Shown one piece after another: positions 55,367-64,000 of a stretch of 64,000 nucleotides of DNA. A program made the position numbers and the translations under genes. How positions within the stretch are numbered: the stretch's first letter is position 1; each line of letters begins with the position of its first letter. The notes below the pieces were generated by a model. That model worked only from the letters and a program-made list of their open reading frames with translations, had not been told where the DNA came from and searched no databases. Source of the stretch: a bacterium (GTDB lineage: Bacteria; Acidobacteriota; Polarisedimenticolia; Polarisedimenticolales; Polarisedimenticolaceae); assembly GCA_024226515.1 (NCBI GenBank), contig JAAELQ010000116.1:124001-188000 (forward strand). The letters run 5' to 3'.

Positions 55367-57421
55367 TCAGGGGCGCCAGCCACGAATGTCGAAAGCGACC
55401 GCTCGGTAGCTCTCGCCCGTGCGCTCGCTTTCGACCCAGATCTCGTCGGTGGTCCAGCCGTCTCGCGGTTGCTGTTGCCACAGCCGATCGAACAGGCGCA
55501 GGTCCGCCAACTCTTCGTCGTCGCCGAATGAGAAGCGCACCGAACCGAACCGTTCGCCAACCGGCGTTGCGTTGAAGAAGAGCCGCAGTTCGGTCTGTTC
55601 GCGCCGCAGGACGAACTCCACCTTGCGGGCCGCGATCTCGGCCAAGATGCCGTCGATGACGACCCACGCCCGGTTACGCGCCACCAAGGGGGAGAGGAGT
55701 TCCTTCGGGAACTTCAGGACGAGATTCGAGCGGAGCTCGGCGTCTCCATCATCGTCGAGAACCTGGCTCCTCAAGTCGTCCGCGGACCTGTCGGTCGAGA
55801 GTGCGAGAACGGCGTCGGCGAGCGGCGTGTGCTCGAGCGCGTGATCGCGGAGTCGGACCTTGCACGCAGCGCAGAACTCGTCATGTTCCGCGCGCATGAC
55901 GCAATTCTGCGCCGAACGAAAGTAGTCGCAGGGGTCGTACGACGCCCCTTGCCAGAGCCCGACGCGCGGCGTTTCGCCGCGTGCATTGGGCGTCATGCCC
56001 GGCAGGCAGCCGCCCTCCTCGTGGCATTTCTGCGTGCACTGGACATCGCACGAGGAACTCGTGTGCGGAGAGGTCTTCCAACTCGAGTTGATGGTCTTGC
56101 ACTCGTCTTCCCACGGCGGCTGCTCTCCGCTCAGGAGATCCTCCATCGAGATCACGTTGCGTCCCGCATCGTACTCGATCCCCGATCCACGTTCGTACTC
56201 GTCGAGGAGTCCCAGCGCGTGGCCCAGCTCGTGAATCGGAAGCCACCAACGATCCTCTTCGTTACCGCTCATGTCTGGAAGCGTCGCGACCGCGAGTCTC
56301 GGCAGGAATCCGAAGTGGCCGCCGCCGAATCCCGTGTCCGAATTGGCCAGCACCAGGGCGACATCGAGACCGTCGATACAGTTCGCGTCCGAGAAGTCCC
56401 GAATCTCCTTCCAGGGCCCCCAGATGGTCTGGCACTTGTCCTTGTAGCAGCCGAAGGCACGGTCTCCGGTGAGCTCCATGAAATCCGGCCCTTCCGTATT
56501 CCGCACAACCTTCTGCCGTCCGACCGTCGCCTTGCACTCCTCGGGAGCTTCCCAGGGCAGATGTGTCAGGTCGCAGCCCTCGCACGTATCGCCGTCGCGG
56601 CAACACTTCCCGGGATCCTCGGCGGTGCAGCAGGCGACCTCGATGCCGGGGTCGGGGTCCCGCGCATCCACGCGGTAGATGCTGACACGGTTCCAGTAGT
56701 CGAGGGGAACCGCGTCGCGCAGGTCCTGCGCAACGATGTGCGCCGCACAGCGGTAGTCGTCGATCGTTTCGCCGAACCCCTCGCCGAAAAAGACGATCTT
56801 CGCATCGGACGGTCGGTCATGACCCGAGACCAGGTGAACCTTCGGACATGTGACGTCGACCTCGGGCTCCGAAACGCGATCAAGCGACAACAGGCCCGAC
56901 CCGAGCAGACTGACTTGACCTCCGGACGAGATCGTCCCGACGAGGGCGCCCGGCACGTGCGGCACCCAGACGTCGATATCGTTGATTGAAGCGCGATCCG
57001 GCCAGCCGTCGACGTTCCCGCTGCGGTCGACCGATTCGAAGAAGATCGGTGAGGCCTCCGGAAGGGGGATCCAGTACAGGGCCTTCCGGCCCGTCTTGTC
57101 CGTCACGACCAGAATCCGCTCGGAATCGGTTCCGGCCGACAGCATTTCGAGTCGTTGCGGGGCGACGTGTTTGCGTGTGCTGGTGAACGGGCCGGACGGT
57201 GCCCTCTTGCCTGTCAAGTCGATCCGGAGACGGACGTAAGACGGGACTTCGCGTACGTCCTCTGGAGGAAGAGCGCCAGGCTCGGCCAGGAGCATCGAGC
57301 GCACGTCGCTTGCAGTGGCCTTGAAGTTCTCAGTCTGCGCGGACGTGAAGGAAGCGCAGGCGACAAGCAGAAATCCCACGCACCCGACAAGCGCAAGCCA
57401 CCGATGGGGCCAGGGTCTCAA
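55367..57421 (-). CDS. M64-family zinc metallopeptidase, probable lipoprotein
   Basis: 684 residues from a TTG at 57421 overlapping the upstream stop as TTGA. The leader ends LVGCVGFLLVACASFTS, with a lipobox at LVAC. Residues about 190-480 resemble peptidase M64 (IgA peptidase family): AKIVFFGEGFGETIDDY, and HELGHALGLLDEYERG with His397, Glu398, His401 and Asp407. Before the active site is a Cys-rich insert (ACCTAEDPGKCCRDGDTCEG) and after it another (CTQKCHEEGGCLPGMT), likely disulphide-bonded. The last 150 residues are a beta-rich domain. GC is lower than in neighbours, and so is that of the coupled lipoprotein gene. Confidence 0.85.
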   Translation of the reverse strand: MRPWPHRWLALVGCVGFLLVACASFTSAQTENFKATASDVRSMLLAEPGALPPEDVREVPSYVRLRIDLTGKRAPSGPFTSTRKHVAPQRLEMLSAGTDSERILVVTDKTGRKALYWIPLPEASPIFFESVDRSGNVDGWPDRASINDIDVWVPHVPGALVGTISSGGQVSLLGSGLLSLDRVSEPEVDVTCPKVHLVSGHDRPSDAKIVFFGEGFGETIDDYRCAAHIVAQDLRDAVPLDYWNRVSIYRVDARDPDPGIEVACCTAEDPGKCCRDGDTCEGCDLTHLPWEAPEECKATVGRQKVVRNTEGPDFMELTGDRAFGCYKDKCQTIWGPWKEIRDFSDANCIDGLDVALVLANSDTGFGGGHFGFLPRLAVATLPDMSGNEEDRWWLPIHELGHALGLLDEYERGSGIEYDAGRNVISMEDLLSGEQPPWEDECKTINSSWKTSPHTSSSCDVQCTQKCHEEGGCLPGMTPNARGETPRVGLWQGASYDPCDYFRSAQNCVMRAEHDEFCAACKVRLRDHALEHTPLADAVLALSTDRSADDLRSQVLDDDGDAELRSNLVLKFPKELLSPLVARNRAWVVIDGILAEIAARKVEFVLRREQTELRLFFNATPVGERFGSVRFSFGDDEELADLRLFDRLWQQQPRDGWTTDEIWVESERTGESYRAVAFDIRGWRP

Positions 57422-58065
57422 TAGAAAACCGCGACCTTGATGTTTTGGATGTCATCCGGAGCCGGTGAGGCTTTTGGTACCAACTCTGCCGTCTCCAGTG
57501 TCCCGGAATCCCAGTACCACACCGTCATCTTCCTCAAGTTCTGATTGAAGATGTCGGGTCGCAACTTGGTTCCGGTCCCGGCGGTCGCTTCAGGAAGCTC
57601 CCACTGTTTGTCCGCGTTGCGTATCATCCAGTTGACGAACTCCTCCGATTTCCCGCGTGCAGGCAACAGGACTCGAAGCCCTTCCATGATCACGCCGTTG
57701 TCGAATTCGATCCGCGCGCGTTCCAGCGGGTACGGCCCTCCGTCGAAGAAGGTCACTTCGAATACACCCTTCTCGTCGTCGCGCAGCAGAGCACCCTTGA
57801 GGTAGCTGCTCAACTCTCCCTGGTAGACTGCAGGGCCTGCCTTGCACTTACCACCACAATCGTAGTCCACGTGGTATGCGTTTTCGGGATCGGGCTCGAC
57901 GATGACGTCGATCGGTGGGTCTCCGACGTTCATCTCCCACTTGTAGTCGTCGATTTGCTTGGTTGCTGATTCGCTCTTTGGGTTCGGTTCCGTGTTTGCA
58001 CCGCTGCACGCGATCCCGAGGACCGCCGGAGTCAACAAGAGACTGAACAGTCTTCGAACTCGCAT
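57418..58065 (-). CDS. Lipoprotein coupled to the M64 peptidase
   Basis: 215 residues, ATG at 58065 with AAGGAGGAAG upstream. The leader ends LTPAVLGIACSG, so Cys20 should be lipidated. The mature part contains DVIVEPDPENAYHVDYDCGG and KCKAGPAVYQ (a Cys pair), then a beta-rich C-terminal domain. No family known to me. Its TGA overlaps the TTG start of the M64 gene, so the two are made together; it may be a partner, chaperone or inhibitor of the peptidase. GC is lower than the window average. Confidence 0.75.
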   Translation of the reverse strand: MRVRRLFSLLLTPAVLGIACSGANTEPNPKSESATKQIDDYKWEMNVGDPPIDVIVEPDPENAYHVDYDCGGKCKAGPAVYQGELSSYLKGALLRDDEKGVFEVTFFDGGPYPLERARIEFDNGVIMEGLRVLLPARGKSEEFVNWMIRNADKQWELPEATAGTGTKLRPDIFNQNLRKMTVWYWDSGTLETAELVPKASPAPDDIQNIKVAVFY

Positions 58066-58096
58066 CACTTCCTCCTTGTTTCCGGGTTGGAGTCTC

Positions 58097-61000
58097 TCAC
58101 GATTCACCGTCGCGTACGATCGCGCCTTCGAGAGCTTCGATCGGTCCCTGCAAGTCGGGGCGCGCCCACAGTCGATCGCGCCACTCAGCCGGCGCTCCGG
58201 CGACGTACCTGGCGAGGGCTTCGCTGCCGACGGTTGTCGCGCTATCGTCGGCAAAGCTCGCCAGGGCTCCGCCGAGACGCACCTGCACCAGCCGTAGCTC
58301 GAGCCGCTCCGCCGCGGCGAGGGCGGCCGTGGCGTCTCGCAGCGCTTCATCGCCCCCGCCGTTTCCGGCACGCGTGGCCGCCTCGTAGCCTTGCGCCGCG
58401 ATACGATCCGCCTCGGGAAGCGCGTTCGCCTCGACCGCAGCACGGCACGCGCGGCCACCGGCTGTCCAGTCGCGGCGAACGACCGCCATCTCGCACGCGA
58501 CGAGCTCCGCCATGTCGGCGGCGACCTGCGTGCCGACCTCGGAGGCCCGGGCGCGCTCGATTGCCGCGATCGCGTCGTCATATCGCCCCTCCATCAGCGC
58601 CGAGCGGCTGCGGATCACCTCGATGCGGCGCCGATAGGGGAGTTTCTTCTCAGTGCCGATGGCCCAGGCCTCGTCGAGATCGGCACGTGCCTCTTCGAAC
58701 AGACCGAGTTGAGCACGGATGCTGCCGCGCGTGAGCAGCCCCCAGCACAGCGAGTGTGGACGCTTCGATTCGCGCGCCAGAGCGATCGCCTCGTCCACGG
58801 TCGCGATCGCCGCCGACAGATCGCCCTGCCAGTCGTTGATCTCGGCGAGGCCCAGCAGTGCGTTGGATAGATAGAGTTTCCGGCCTGTTTCACCGCGCTG
58901 CAGCGCGACGACGTGTTCGTAGCCCACGCGCGCGTCGGACAGTCTGCCATCGCCGAGATCGCTGGTCGCGATCGCCTGCAGTGCCTTCGTCTCGGCGCGC
59001 GTGTTGCCGACGTCGCGCGCGAGCTCGAGCCCCTCGCGCGCCAGCGTCCGGGCCTCGGACGCGCGACCGGTTGTCGTCAACAGGTCGGAAAGATTCAGCA
59101 CGGGTGTCAGAATCAGTCGCGGGTGATCCAGGCGGCGCGCCTCGGCGATGGCCTCGCGCAGCAACTGCTCGGCGCGCTTGAACTTCCCGCGGCTGTAAAG
59201 CCCCGCTCCCAGGCTGTCGGTCGCGTTGACGATGGAGACGTAGTTCCCATGTGTTCGCGCGACCTCGAGCGCATCGCGATAGTGTACTTCCGCGACGGCC
59301 AGGTTCCCCGCACGCAGCTCCGTGTCGCCGCGCGCCTTGCCGGCCCTGGCCGCCAGGGCGGCCAGCCCGGCGCGCGTGTACAACTCCTGCGCGGAACGGA
59401 AGTGTGCGCCGGCCTCCTCGATACGGTGCTCGAGGTTCAACAGGACACCGCGTGCGAACTGTGTCGCCGCCAGCCCGGCGGGGTTATCCAGCTCCGTGAA
59501 GATCTGTTGCGAGCGATCCAGGGCCCCGTCGCCGTCGTCGAAACGCTTCAGCGCTCCCAGAACCCGAGCGCGCAACAGATGTCCGCGAGGGTCGTCCGGA
59601 TCCAGCTCCAGCCCGATCTTGACGATCGCCAGTGCTTCCGCCGCGGAAGCGCCGCGTCGGTTCATCGCGCGCGCCAGATCAAACAGAGGCTCAGGCTCGC
59701 CGGGCCTCTCGGCAACGGCCTCGCGTCGGTACTGGATCTCGGCCTCCGTCTGGCCGGTCACGTGCGCGTGCGTTGCGCGCACGTCGAGTTCGCGTCGCCG
59801 CGTCGCCGAGACGAGCTGCGCATCGATCAGCCGCAGCGCCAGATCCGCGGCCTCGCGCGCGCGCGCCGCGTAGCCGGAGCGATCCAGCGCGTCCGCCAGA
59901 CGAATTCTGGCGGCCAGGAACTGCGCGTCGATCTGCGTCGCCCGCTCGAGATCCGCCACGGCCTCGACCAGGCGGAGCTCACGCAAGGCCACGCGGGCGC
60001 GATACTCGAGCCTGCGCGCTTCCGCCGACCGCGAGGTCAGCGCCGCCGCCTCGGGGTCCGATTCGTCGTCCGGCTTTGCCTCGGGGAACAGACTCGTCAG
60101 GATGCTCACCTTGGCCAGGTCGACCAGCGCCGCGGTGCCGCCCGCGGTGACACGGGCCGCGCGGGCGGGGGAGCCGTCGTGTGTGCGGCGAAGCTCGAGT
60201 GTCGCCTCGTAGACGTCGCCGTCTCGGTACAGCTTGCCGGACACGACGTACTCGGCGGGCGAGTGACTGGAGAACAGCGCAATACCGGCGCGGGCGGTCG
60301 TCGACTCGAGATCGAGCACACGGCCCGGCTCCATCACGCGCAGGCGGCTCGATTCGCCGAGGTCCGCGGAGAGCAGATCGGCGAACATCCGCGCGGTCAG
60401 CGGCCCCTCCGCCTCACCGGTGCGATCCTCGAACGGCAGCACGGCGACGAAGGGACGCTCGGGCAGCGCCTCCGGCCACAACTGCCACACAACGGCACTC
60501 ATCAGCGCAAGCATCAGCGCCGCGGCCCACCACATCGCGGCGGGCAGGCGGCGACGAGGGGCCGGTCGCAGATCGAGATTGCGCCGAGCGGCCTGGAGGG
60601 TAGTGACGAGCTGCTCGGCATCGGGGGGGCGCTCGGTCGCGCGTTTTTCCAGCAGTCCGAGCACGATCGGTTTCAACGGTCCGGCGACGTCGAGCTTCGC
60701 GGCCGAGTCGTCTCCCTCCGGCGCGCCGTCCTTGATCGCGGCAACCGTGGCGTCGAACGAGTCTGCGAGGAACGGGTGATTCCCGGTGATCAACTCGTAG
60801 AGCACGACGCCCAGCGAGAACAGATCGGAGCGGGGATCCAGTTTCTCCGCGCGAAGCTGCTCGGGAGACATGTAGGCGGGTGTCCCGACGATTCTCCCCG
60901 GGCGAGTCAGCGTCAGCGAACCCGTCCGCGTCGATCCGTCGGCGTCGATCGATTGCGGATCGTGGCCCCGTGTCGCCACACCGAAATCGACGACCTTCGC

Positions 61001-61663
61001 GAAACCGTCGGGCGTGATCAGGATGTTGCTCGGCTTGAGGTCGCGGTGGATGACACCCTCACCGTGGATCGCGGTGAGCCCCTTCGCGATCTGGATCGCC
61101 AGGTCGACGATCTCGTGCAGGTCCCGCTCGGACGAGTGGCGCAGGGGGTGCCCGTCGACGTACTCCATCACTAGATAGCGTGCCGATTCGTGCTCTCCGG
61201 TGTCGAGAACCCGGGCCACGGACGAATGGTCGACGCGGGACGCAGAACGAACCTCGTCCTCGAAACGACGCACCGCGTCGGAGTCGGCGAGGTGCCCCGG
61301 GTAGATGAACTTCACCGCGACCGTTTTTTTCAGGCGCAGGTCGCGGGCGAGGTAGACGACGCCCATGCCGCCCCGCGCCAATCCCTTCTCGATCCGATAA
61401 CGCTCGCGGAGCTCGACACCGATCCTCGGATCGGTACCGGGCGTCTCTGCTCCGAGCAGCTCGCCGGCGTGTTCCATGGCCGGTGTGTCCAGGAAGCCGT
61501 CGGAGTCGTCGGCGGTCAGTATCGCCACCAGCCGTTGCGCCAGGCCGGGATCCGTCGAGCGGACCTGGTCGATGAGGCGTCGCTGCGCGGTCGGCTCCAG
61601 CTCCCAGACCTGATCCAGCAGGTCCTCGACGCGCTGCCACTCGGTTGGTTGAATGTTGGCCAT
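58097..61663 (-). CDS. Ser/Thr protein kinase with C-terminal TPR array
   Basis: 1188 residues, ATG at 61663 with CGGAAGGATC upstream. A short N-terminal helical domain (RVEDLLDQVWELEPTAQRR) like those in ECF-linked kinases is followed by a complete kinase domain (about 88-355): GLARGGMGVVYLARD, Lys118 in VAVKFI, HRDLKPSNILI (206-216) and DFGVATRG (Asp226). One membrane helix lies near 382-405 (MWWAAALMLALMSAVVW), then a TolB-N-like region and at least eight TPR units to the C-terminus. It is divergent from an ECF sigma gene, a pairing repeated in Acidobacteriota and Planctomycetes, and the kinase probably controls that factor or shares its regulon. Confidence 0.92.
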   Translation of the reverse strand: MANIQPTEWQRVEDLLDQVWELEPTAQRRLIDQVRSTDPGLAQRLVAILTADDSDGFLDTPAMEHAGELLGAETPGTDPRIGVELRERYRIEKGLARGGMGVVYLARDLRLKKTVAVKFIYPGHLADSDAVRRFEDEVRSASRVDHSSVARVLDTGEHESARYLVMEYVDGHPLRHSSERDLHEIVDLAIQIAKGLTAIHGEGVIHRDLKPSNILITPDGFAKVVDFGVATRGHDPQSIDADGSTRTGSLTLTRPGRIVGTPAYMSPEQLRAEKLDPRSDLFSLGVVLYELITGNHPFLADSFDATVAAIKDGAPEGDDSAAKLDVAGPLKPIVLGLLEKRATERPPDAEQLVTTLQAARRNLDLRPAPRRRLPAAMWWAAALMLALMSAVVWQLWPEALPERPFVAVLPFEDRTGEAEGPLTARMFADLLSADLGESSRLRVMEPGRVLDLESTTARAGIALFSSHSPAEYVVSGKLYRDGDVYEATLELRRTHDGSPARAARVTAGGTAALVDLAKVSILTSLFPEAKPDDESDPEAAALTSRSAEARRLEYRARVALRELRLVEAVADLERATQIDAQFLAARIRLADALDRSGYAARAREAADLALRLIDAQLVSATRRRELDVRATHAHVTGQTEAEIQYRREAVAERPGEPEPLFDLARAMNRRGASAAEALAIVKIGLELDPDDPRGHLLRARVLGALKRFDDGDGALDRSQQIFTELDNPAGLAATQFARGVLLNLEHRIEEAGAHFRSAQELYTRAGLAALAARAGKARGDTELRAGNLAVAEVHYRDALEVARTHGNYVSIVNATDSLGAGLYSRGKFKRAEQLLREAIAEARRLDHPRLILTPVLNLSDLLTTTGRASEARTLAREGLELARDVGNTRAETKALQAIATSDLGDGRLSDARVGYEHVVALQRGETGRKLYLSNALLGLAEINDWQGDLSAAIATVDEAIALARESKRPHSLCWGLLTRGSIRAQLGLFEEARADLDEAWAIGTEKKLPYRRRIEVIRSRSALMEGRYDDAIAAIERARASEVGTQVAADMAELVACEMAVVRRDWTAGGRACRAAVEANALPEADRIAAQGYEAATRAGNGGGDEALRDATAALAAAERLELRLVQVRLGGALASFADDSATTVGSEALARYVAGAPAEWRDRLWARPDLQGPIEALEGAIVRDGES

Positions 61664-61849
61664 GATCCTTCCGCCGATTCCGGCAGCGAAGTCTAACCCA
61701 CCGGAATGCCGTCGATCCTCATCCGGAAAACAGAGGAATCCCCCGTACAATGAACCACGACATCCGGAGCCGGATTGCGACATCCGCTTCTCGATTCGAT
61801 CTCGGGTTGGGGAATTGGCGACTCTGGCAGTGTAGATCGGGGAGGGCTC

Positions 61850-62422
61850 GTGTCAGAGGCCGAGATCAGAGCCGAACTCGCACGGCTGCGGCAGGGCCGG
61901 GACGGTGCTCTGGCGAATCTGGTTCGCCTGCTCTACCCACGACTCCAGGCGCTGGCGCGCTCGGTCAAGAACGGGGGAGGGCCGCCCGGACAACTCGGCA
62001 CGACCTCCGTCGTCCACGAGGCGTACCTGAAGCTCGTCGACGGTGCTGCCTTCTGCCCGGAAGACAAGCAGCACTTCATGGCGGTGGCCGCCAAGACAAT
62101 GCGCCAGGTGCTGGTGGACGCGGCGCGTGCCCGTGCGCGTCAAAAGCGCGGCGGGGGGGATTCCACGCTGGCGCTGGACGAGGCGCTCGCCGCAGTGCGG
62201 GGCCGGGCCGACGAAATGATCGCGGTCGATCAGGCGCTCGACCGACTGGGCGCGTTGAACGATCGGCTGCGACGCGTGGTCGAGTTGCGGTTCTTCGCGG
62301 ATCTCTCGATCGAAGATACCGCGGAGGCGCTCGGCGTCACGCCACGGACGGTCAACCGAGACTGGCGCAAGGCCAAGGCTTTCATCCATCACGAGCTGCA
62401 GGCGACGATCGGCGAAACCTGA
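61850..62422 (+). CDS. ECF sigma factor, kinase-linked type (TIGR02999-like)
   Basis: 190 residues from the GTG at 61850 behind GGGGAGGG. Region 2 covers about residues 18-95 with LVRLLYPRLQALAR and TTSVVHEAYLKLVDG, the hallmark of the TIGR02999-type family; HFMAVAAKTMRQVLVDAARA matches it as well. Region 4 (about 128-185) has LRRVVELRFFADLSIEDTAE and VTPRTVNRDWRKAKAFI, the -35 recognition helix. No anti-sigma gene is adjacent; the divergent kinase-TPR gene is the likely regulator. The 186-base intergenic region would hold both promoters; it contains TACAAT at 61746-61751. Confidence 0.92.
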   Translation: MSEAEIRAELARLRQGRDGALANLVRLLYPRLQALARSVKNGGGPPGQLGTTSVVHEAYLKLVDGAAFCPEDKQHFMAVAAKTMRQVLVDAARARARQKRGGGDSTLALDEALAAVRGRADEMIAVDQALDRLGALNDRLRRVVELRFFADLSIEDTAEALGVTPRTVNRDWRKAKAFIHHELQATIGET

Positions 62423-62486
62423 CTACAAACCGAATGGGGAGCAGGGCCGGACAATGGAACCGTCGCATCCCTGTATACTGGACGCG

Positions 62487-62942
62487 ATGAAGAACCGTGC
62501 CGTGTCGCTCTCGGCGGGACTCGCCGCGTCGTTGTTGCTCGTTCTGGTCGCGTTCTCGGCCCAAGCCGGGGGAGCGGAAGAGCGACTTCGAACCGCCGAG
62601 ACCGCGTTCGCGCAGACCATGGCCGACCGCGACCACGCGGCGTTCGTCGCGTTCCTCGACGACGAGACGATCTTCTTTCACGGCGAGCAGGAGCTGCGCG
62701 GCAAGCAGGCCGTGGCGGACGCATGGAAGCCGTTCTTCGACGGTCCGCGGGCCCCGTTCTCGTGGATGCCCGAGTCCGTCGCGGTGCTCGACTCCGGAAA
62801 GCTGGGGCTGAGCTCGGGGCCGGTACTGGGTGCCGACGGGAAACGCGTCGGGACGTTCAACTCCGTCTGGCGCAGGACGAAAGACGGCGGGTGGAAGATC
62901 GTCTTCGACCGCGGCTGTCCTCCCTGCGAATCGGGGCGCTGA
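62487..62942 (+). CDS. Secreted SnoaL/DUF4440-like protein
   Basis: 151 residues from the ATG at 62487; a signal peptide ends near FSAQAGG (residue 28). The rest is a cystatin-like NTF2 fold of the DUF4440/SnoaL kind: LRTAETAFAQTMADRDHAAF, then LDDETIFFHGEQELRGKQAV and TKDGGWKIVFDRGCPPC. Family members are small binding or ketosteroid-isomerase-like proteins with no common reaction. TATACT at 62474-62479 sits 8 bases before the ATG, which would give an almost leaderless message. It is 64 bases after the ECF sigma gene. Confidence 0.82.
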   Translation: MKNRAVSLSAGLAASLLLVLVAFSAQAGGAEERLRTAETAFAQTMADRDHAAFVAFLDDETIFFHGEQELRGKQAVADAWKPFFDGPRAPFSWMPESVAVLDSGKLGLSSGPVLGADGKRVGTFNSVWRRTKDGGWKIVFDRGCPPCESGR

Positions 62943-62949
62943 CCGAGAG

Positions 62950-63573
62950 CTACTCGGCGCAGCGGTCGACCCGGGGCGCGAGCCGCTCGATGCGCTCCGC
63001 AGCCCGCGCGACGTCCCGCTCCGCATGAACGACCTGCTGCACGGTTCCGACGTTGCTGTTGCGCAGGTCGAGCACGCTGGCCCGCACCTCTTTCAGGTAC
63101 TCCAGGTCGACGCCGGCGATCGCCAGGTTCTTCGCCAGCACGCCGCAGTGACTCTCCTCGTAGAGGCCGAAGGCCTGTGCGGCCCGATCGCGGTCGGCCT
63201 CCCGTGCCTTCCCGCCCAGCTCGGCGCACACCGCGTCGTACTGCGCGACGACGGCCTGCTGTCTCTTGACTCGCAGGCGCGTTCGTTCGTGGTTCAGCAC
63301 CGCGACGTCTCGATCGTGCTTCGCGGTCAGATACAGCAGGCGCTCGATCGCATCGCTGGACCACAACTTGTCGACCAGCTCGAAGATCTTCCGCGAGGCG
63401 GTGACCTCGGCGCGTGCGAGTCCGACTTCCAACTCGGTGTCGTCAAGCTCGTCTCGCTCCTGAGCCAGAACGAGGTCGCACAACCCCGAGTGGATCTCAC
63501 CCGCCGCGGCCGGGGCAGTACACGAGAGAATCACGAGAAGGAGAACGAGGATGAACTGTCCGGTTCTTGGCAT
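62950..63573 (-). CDS. Secreted hypothetical helical protein
   Basis: 207 residues, ATG at 63573 with the perfect ribosome site CGGAGGTGAT. A signal peptide ends near CTAPAAAG (residue 25). The mature protein is almost all helix with heptad patterns (HERTRLRVKRQQAVVAQYDA, VVHAERDVARAAERIERLAP), so a coiled coil is likely. Four Cys residues, one right at the C-terminus (DRCAE), could cross-link it. No family known to me. It converges on the SnoaL-like gene with 7 bases between stops. Confidence 0.75.
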   Translation of the reverse strand: MPRTGQFILVLLLVILSCTAPAAAGEIHSGLCDLVLAQERDELDDTELEVGLARAEVTASRKIFELVDKLWSSDAIERLLYLTAKHDRDVAVLNHERTRLRVKRQQAVVAQYDAVCAELGGKAREADRDRAAQAFGLYEESHCGVLAKNLAIAGVDLEYLKEVRASVLDLRNSNVGTVQQVVHAERDVARAAERIERLAPRVDRCAE

Positions 63574-63647
63574 TGCGCATCACCTCCGTACCTTTGATAC
63601 GAGGCTAACCGGGCCCGGGATCTGCGGTCAAGGACGAAAGACCGGAG

Positions 63648-64000
63648 TCACCGACCTCCGATTCCCAACTTCTCCTGCATCTGCGCCAGCACGCGACCCC
63701 ATGCGGCGTCGAAGTAGTCGTAGGTCTCGTTCCACTCCGCTCCCTCGCCGAATCCGAGATGGGTCAGCCGCAGGCGCGTTGCTCCGTCGCCGGACGGTTC
63801 GCACTCGACGACGACCCACGTGCGCAGGTCACGGTTCGTGGGCTGGGTCGGCGGTGCGCTCCAGCTGAAGCTGATCATCCGGTCCGGAATGTAGCTGAGC
63901 ACCTGGCATTCGTTGCTGCCGACCTCTCCGTCGAACAGCCATTCGTAGCGACCGCCGACGGCCAGGTCGATACGGCTGTCGCTCGGCGCGCCGTAGACGC
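63648..64000 (-). CDS. SRPBCC/AHSA1-family protein, N-terminus cut by window edge
   Basis: The frame ends at TGA 63648 and enters from the right edge; 117 codons are visible. LAVGGRYEWLFDGEVG, VLSYIPDRMISFSWSAP, THLGFGEGAEWNETYDYFDA and AWGRVLAQMQEKLG match the START-like fold of AHSA1 (Hsp90 ATPase activator homologue 1) domains, small ligand-binding proteins of varied role. The N-terminal strand, and so the full length, lies outside the window. Confidence 0.85.
   Translation of the reverse strand, partial: VYGAPSDSRIDLAVGGRYEWLFDGEVGSNECQVLSYIPDRMISFSWSAPPTQPTNRDLRTWVVVECEPSGDGATRLRLTHLGFGEGAEWNETYDYFDAAWGRVLAQMQEKLGIGGR

Overview
The window is high-GC (roughly two-thirds G+C by eye) chromosomal bacterial DNA, densely packed on both strands. 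I see no rRNA, tRNA, CRISPR array, insertion sequence or prophage. Several features together suggest an environmental Gram-negative of the Acidobacteriota (Thermoanaerobaculia-like) or a close relative: Ser/Thr kinases with TPR tails, an ECF sigma factor of the Acidobacteria/Planctomycetes type divergent from such a kinase, many secreted beta-propeller and thrombospondin-3 proteins, TonB-dependent uptake and periplasmic c-type cytochromes. This placement is inference from gene content only.

Layout. 1-6.5 kb: a secreted deiminase-like protein cut by the window edge, a GCS2-CBS fusion, proC, a class III aminotransferase and a coiled-coil protein. 6.5-11.3 kb: a compact threonine operon on the minus strand (fused aspartokinase-homoserine dehydrogenase thrA, thrB, thrC). 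11.5-14.1 kb: a small cytochrome c, then an RpoS/RpoD-like sigma factor behind a textbook sigma-54 promoter, followed by a SpoIIE-type phosphatase. 14.1-22.1 kb: small secreted proteins, an S9 peptidase lipoprotein, a TMTC-like membrane TPR protein and an S8 peptidase with an altered catalytic Asp. A perfect 21-bp REP-like palindrome lies at 17029-17080.

22.1-32.9 kb is a periplasmic redox island. It holds a cytochrome/copper-monooxygenase/TPR fusion, a PQQ-dehydrogenase-like propeller fused to thioredoxin, a TonB receptor with three cysteines in its plug, a second thioredoxin-TPR protein, a membrane-anchored PHP hydrolase and a di-heme DUF1111-type cytochrome. 32.9-33.9 kb: a UPF0270 (YheU-like) protein, converging on an ArsM-like methyltransferase. 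The methyltransferase has an in-frame UGA exactly where relatives have Cys, followed by a SECIS-like hairpin, so it is very probably a selenoprotein.

34.1-44.8 kb encodes one 3591-residue secreted protein: FG-GAP propeller, dockerin, cohesin-like domain, ASH-type Ig domains and six TSP3/Ig-like modules, most ending in a jelly roll. 44.9-55.3 kb: a lipoprotein, a GT39-like glycosyltransferase, a membrane Ser/Thr kinase next to a CcmH-like protein, an outer-membrane barrel, a putative zinc protease, a 59-residue zinc-ribbon protein, an MGMT-like protein and a PD40 propeller protein. 55.3-64 kb: an M64 peptidase translationally coupled to a lipoprotein (lower GC), a 1188-residue kinase-TPR protein divergent from its likely ECF sigma factor, two small secreted proteins and a truncated SRPBCC protein.

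Most striking are the probable selenocysteine methyltransferase, the sigma-54-driven sigma factor, the cysteine-bearing TonB receptor between thioredoxin proteins, and the giant protein carrying both halves of a dockerin-cohesin pair.
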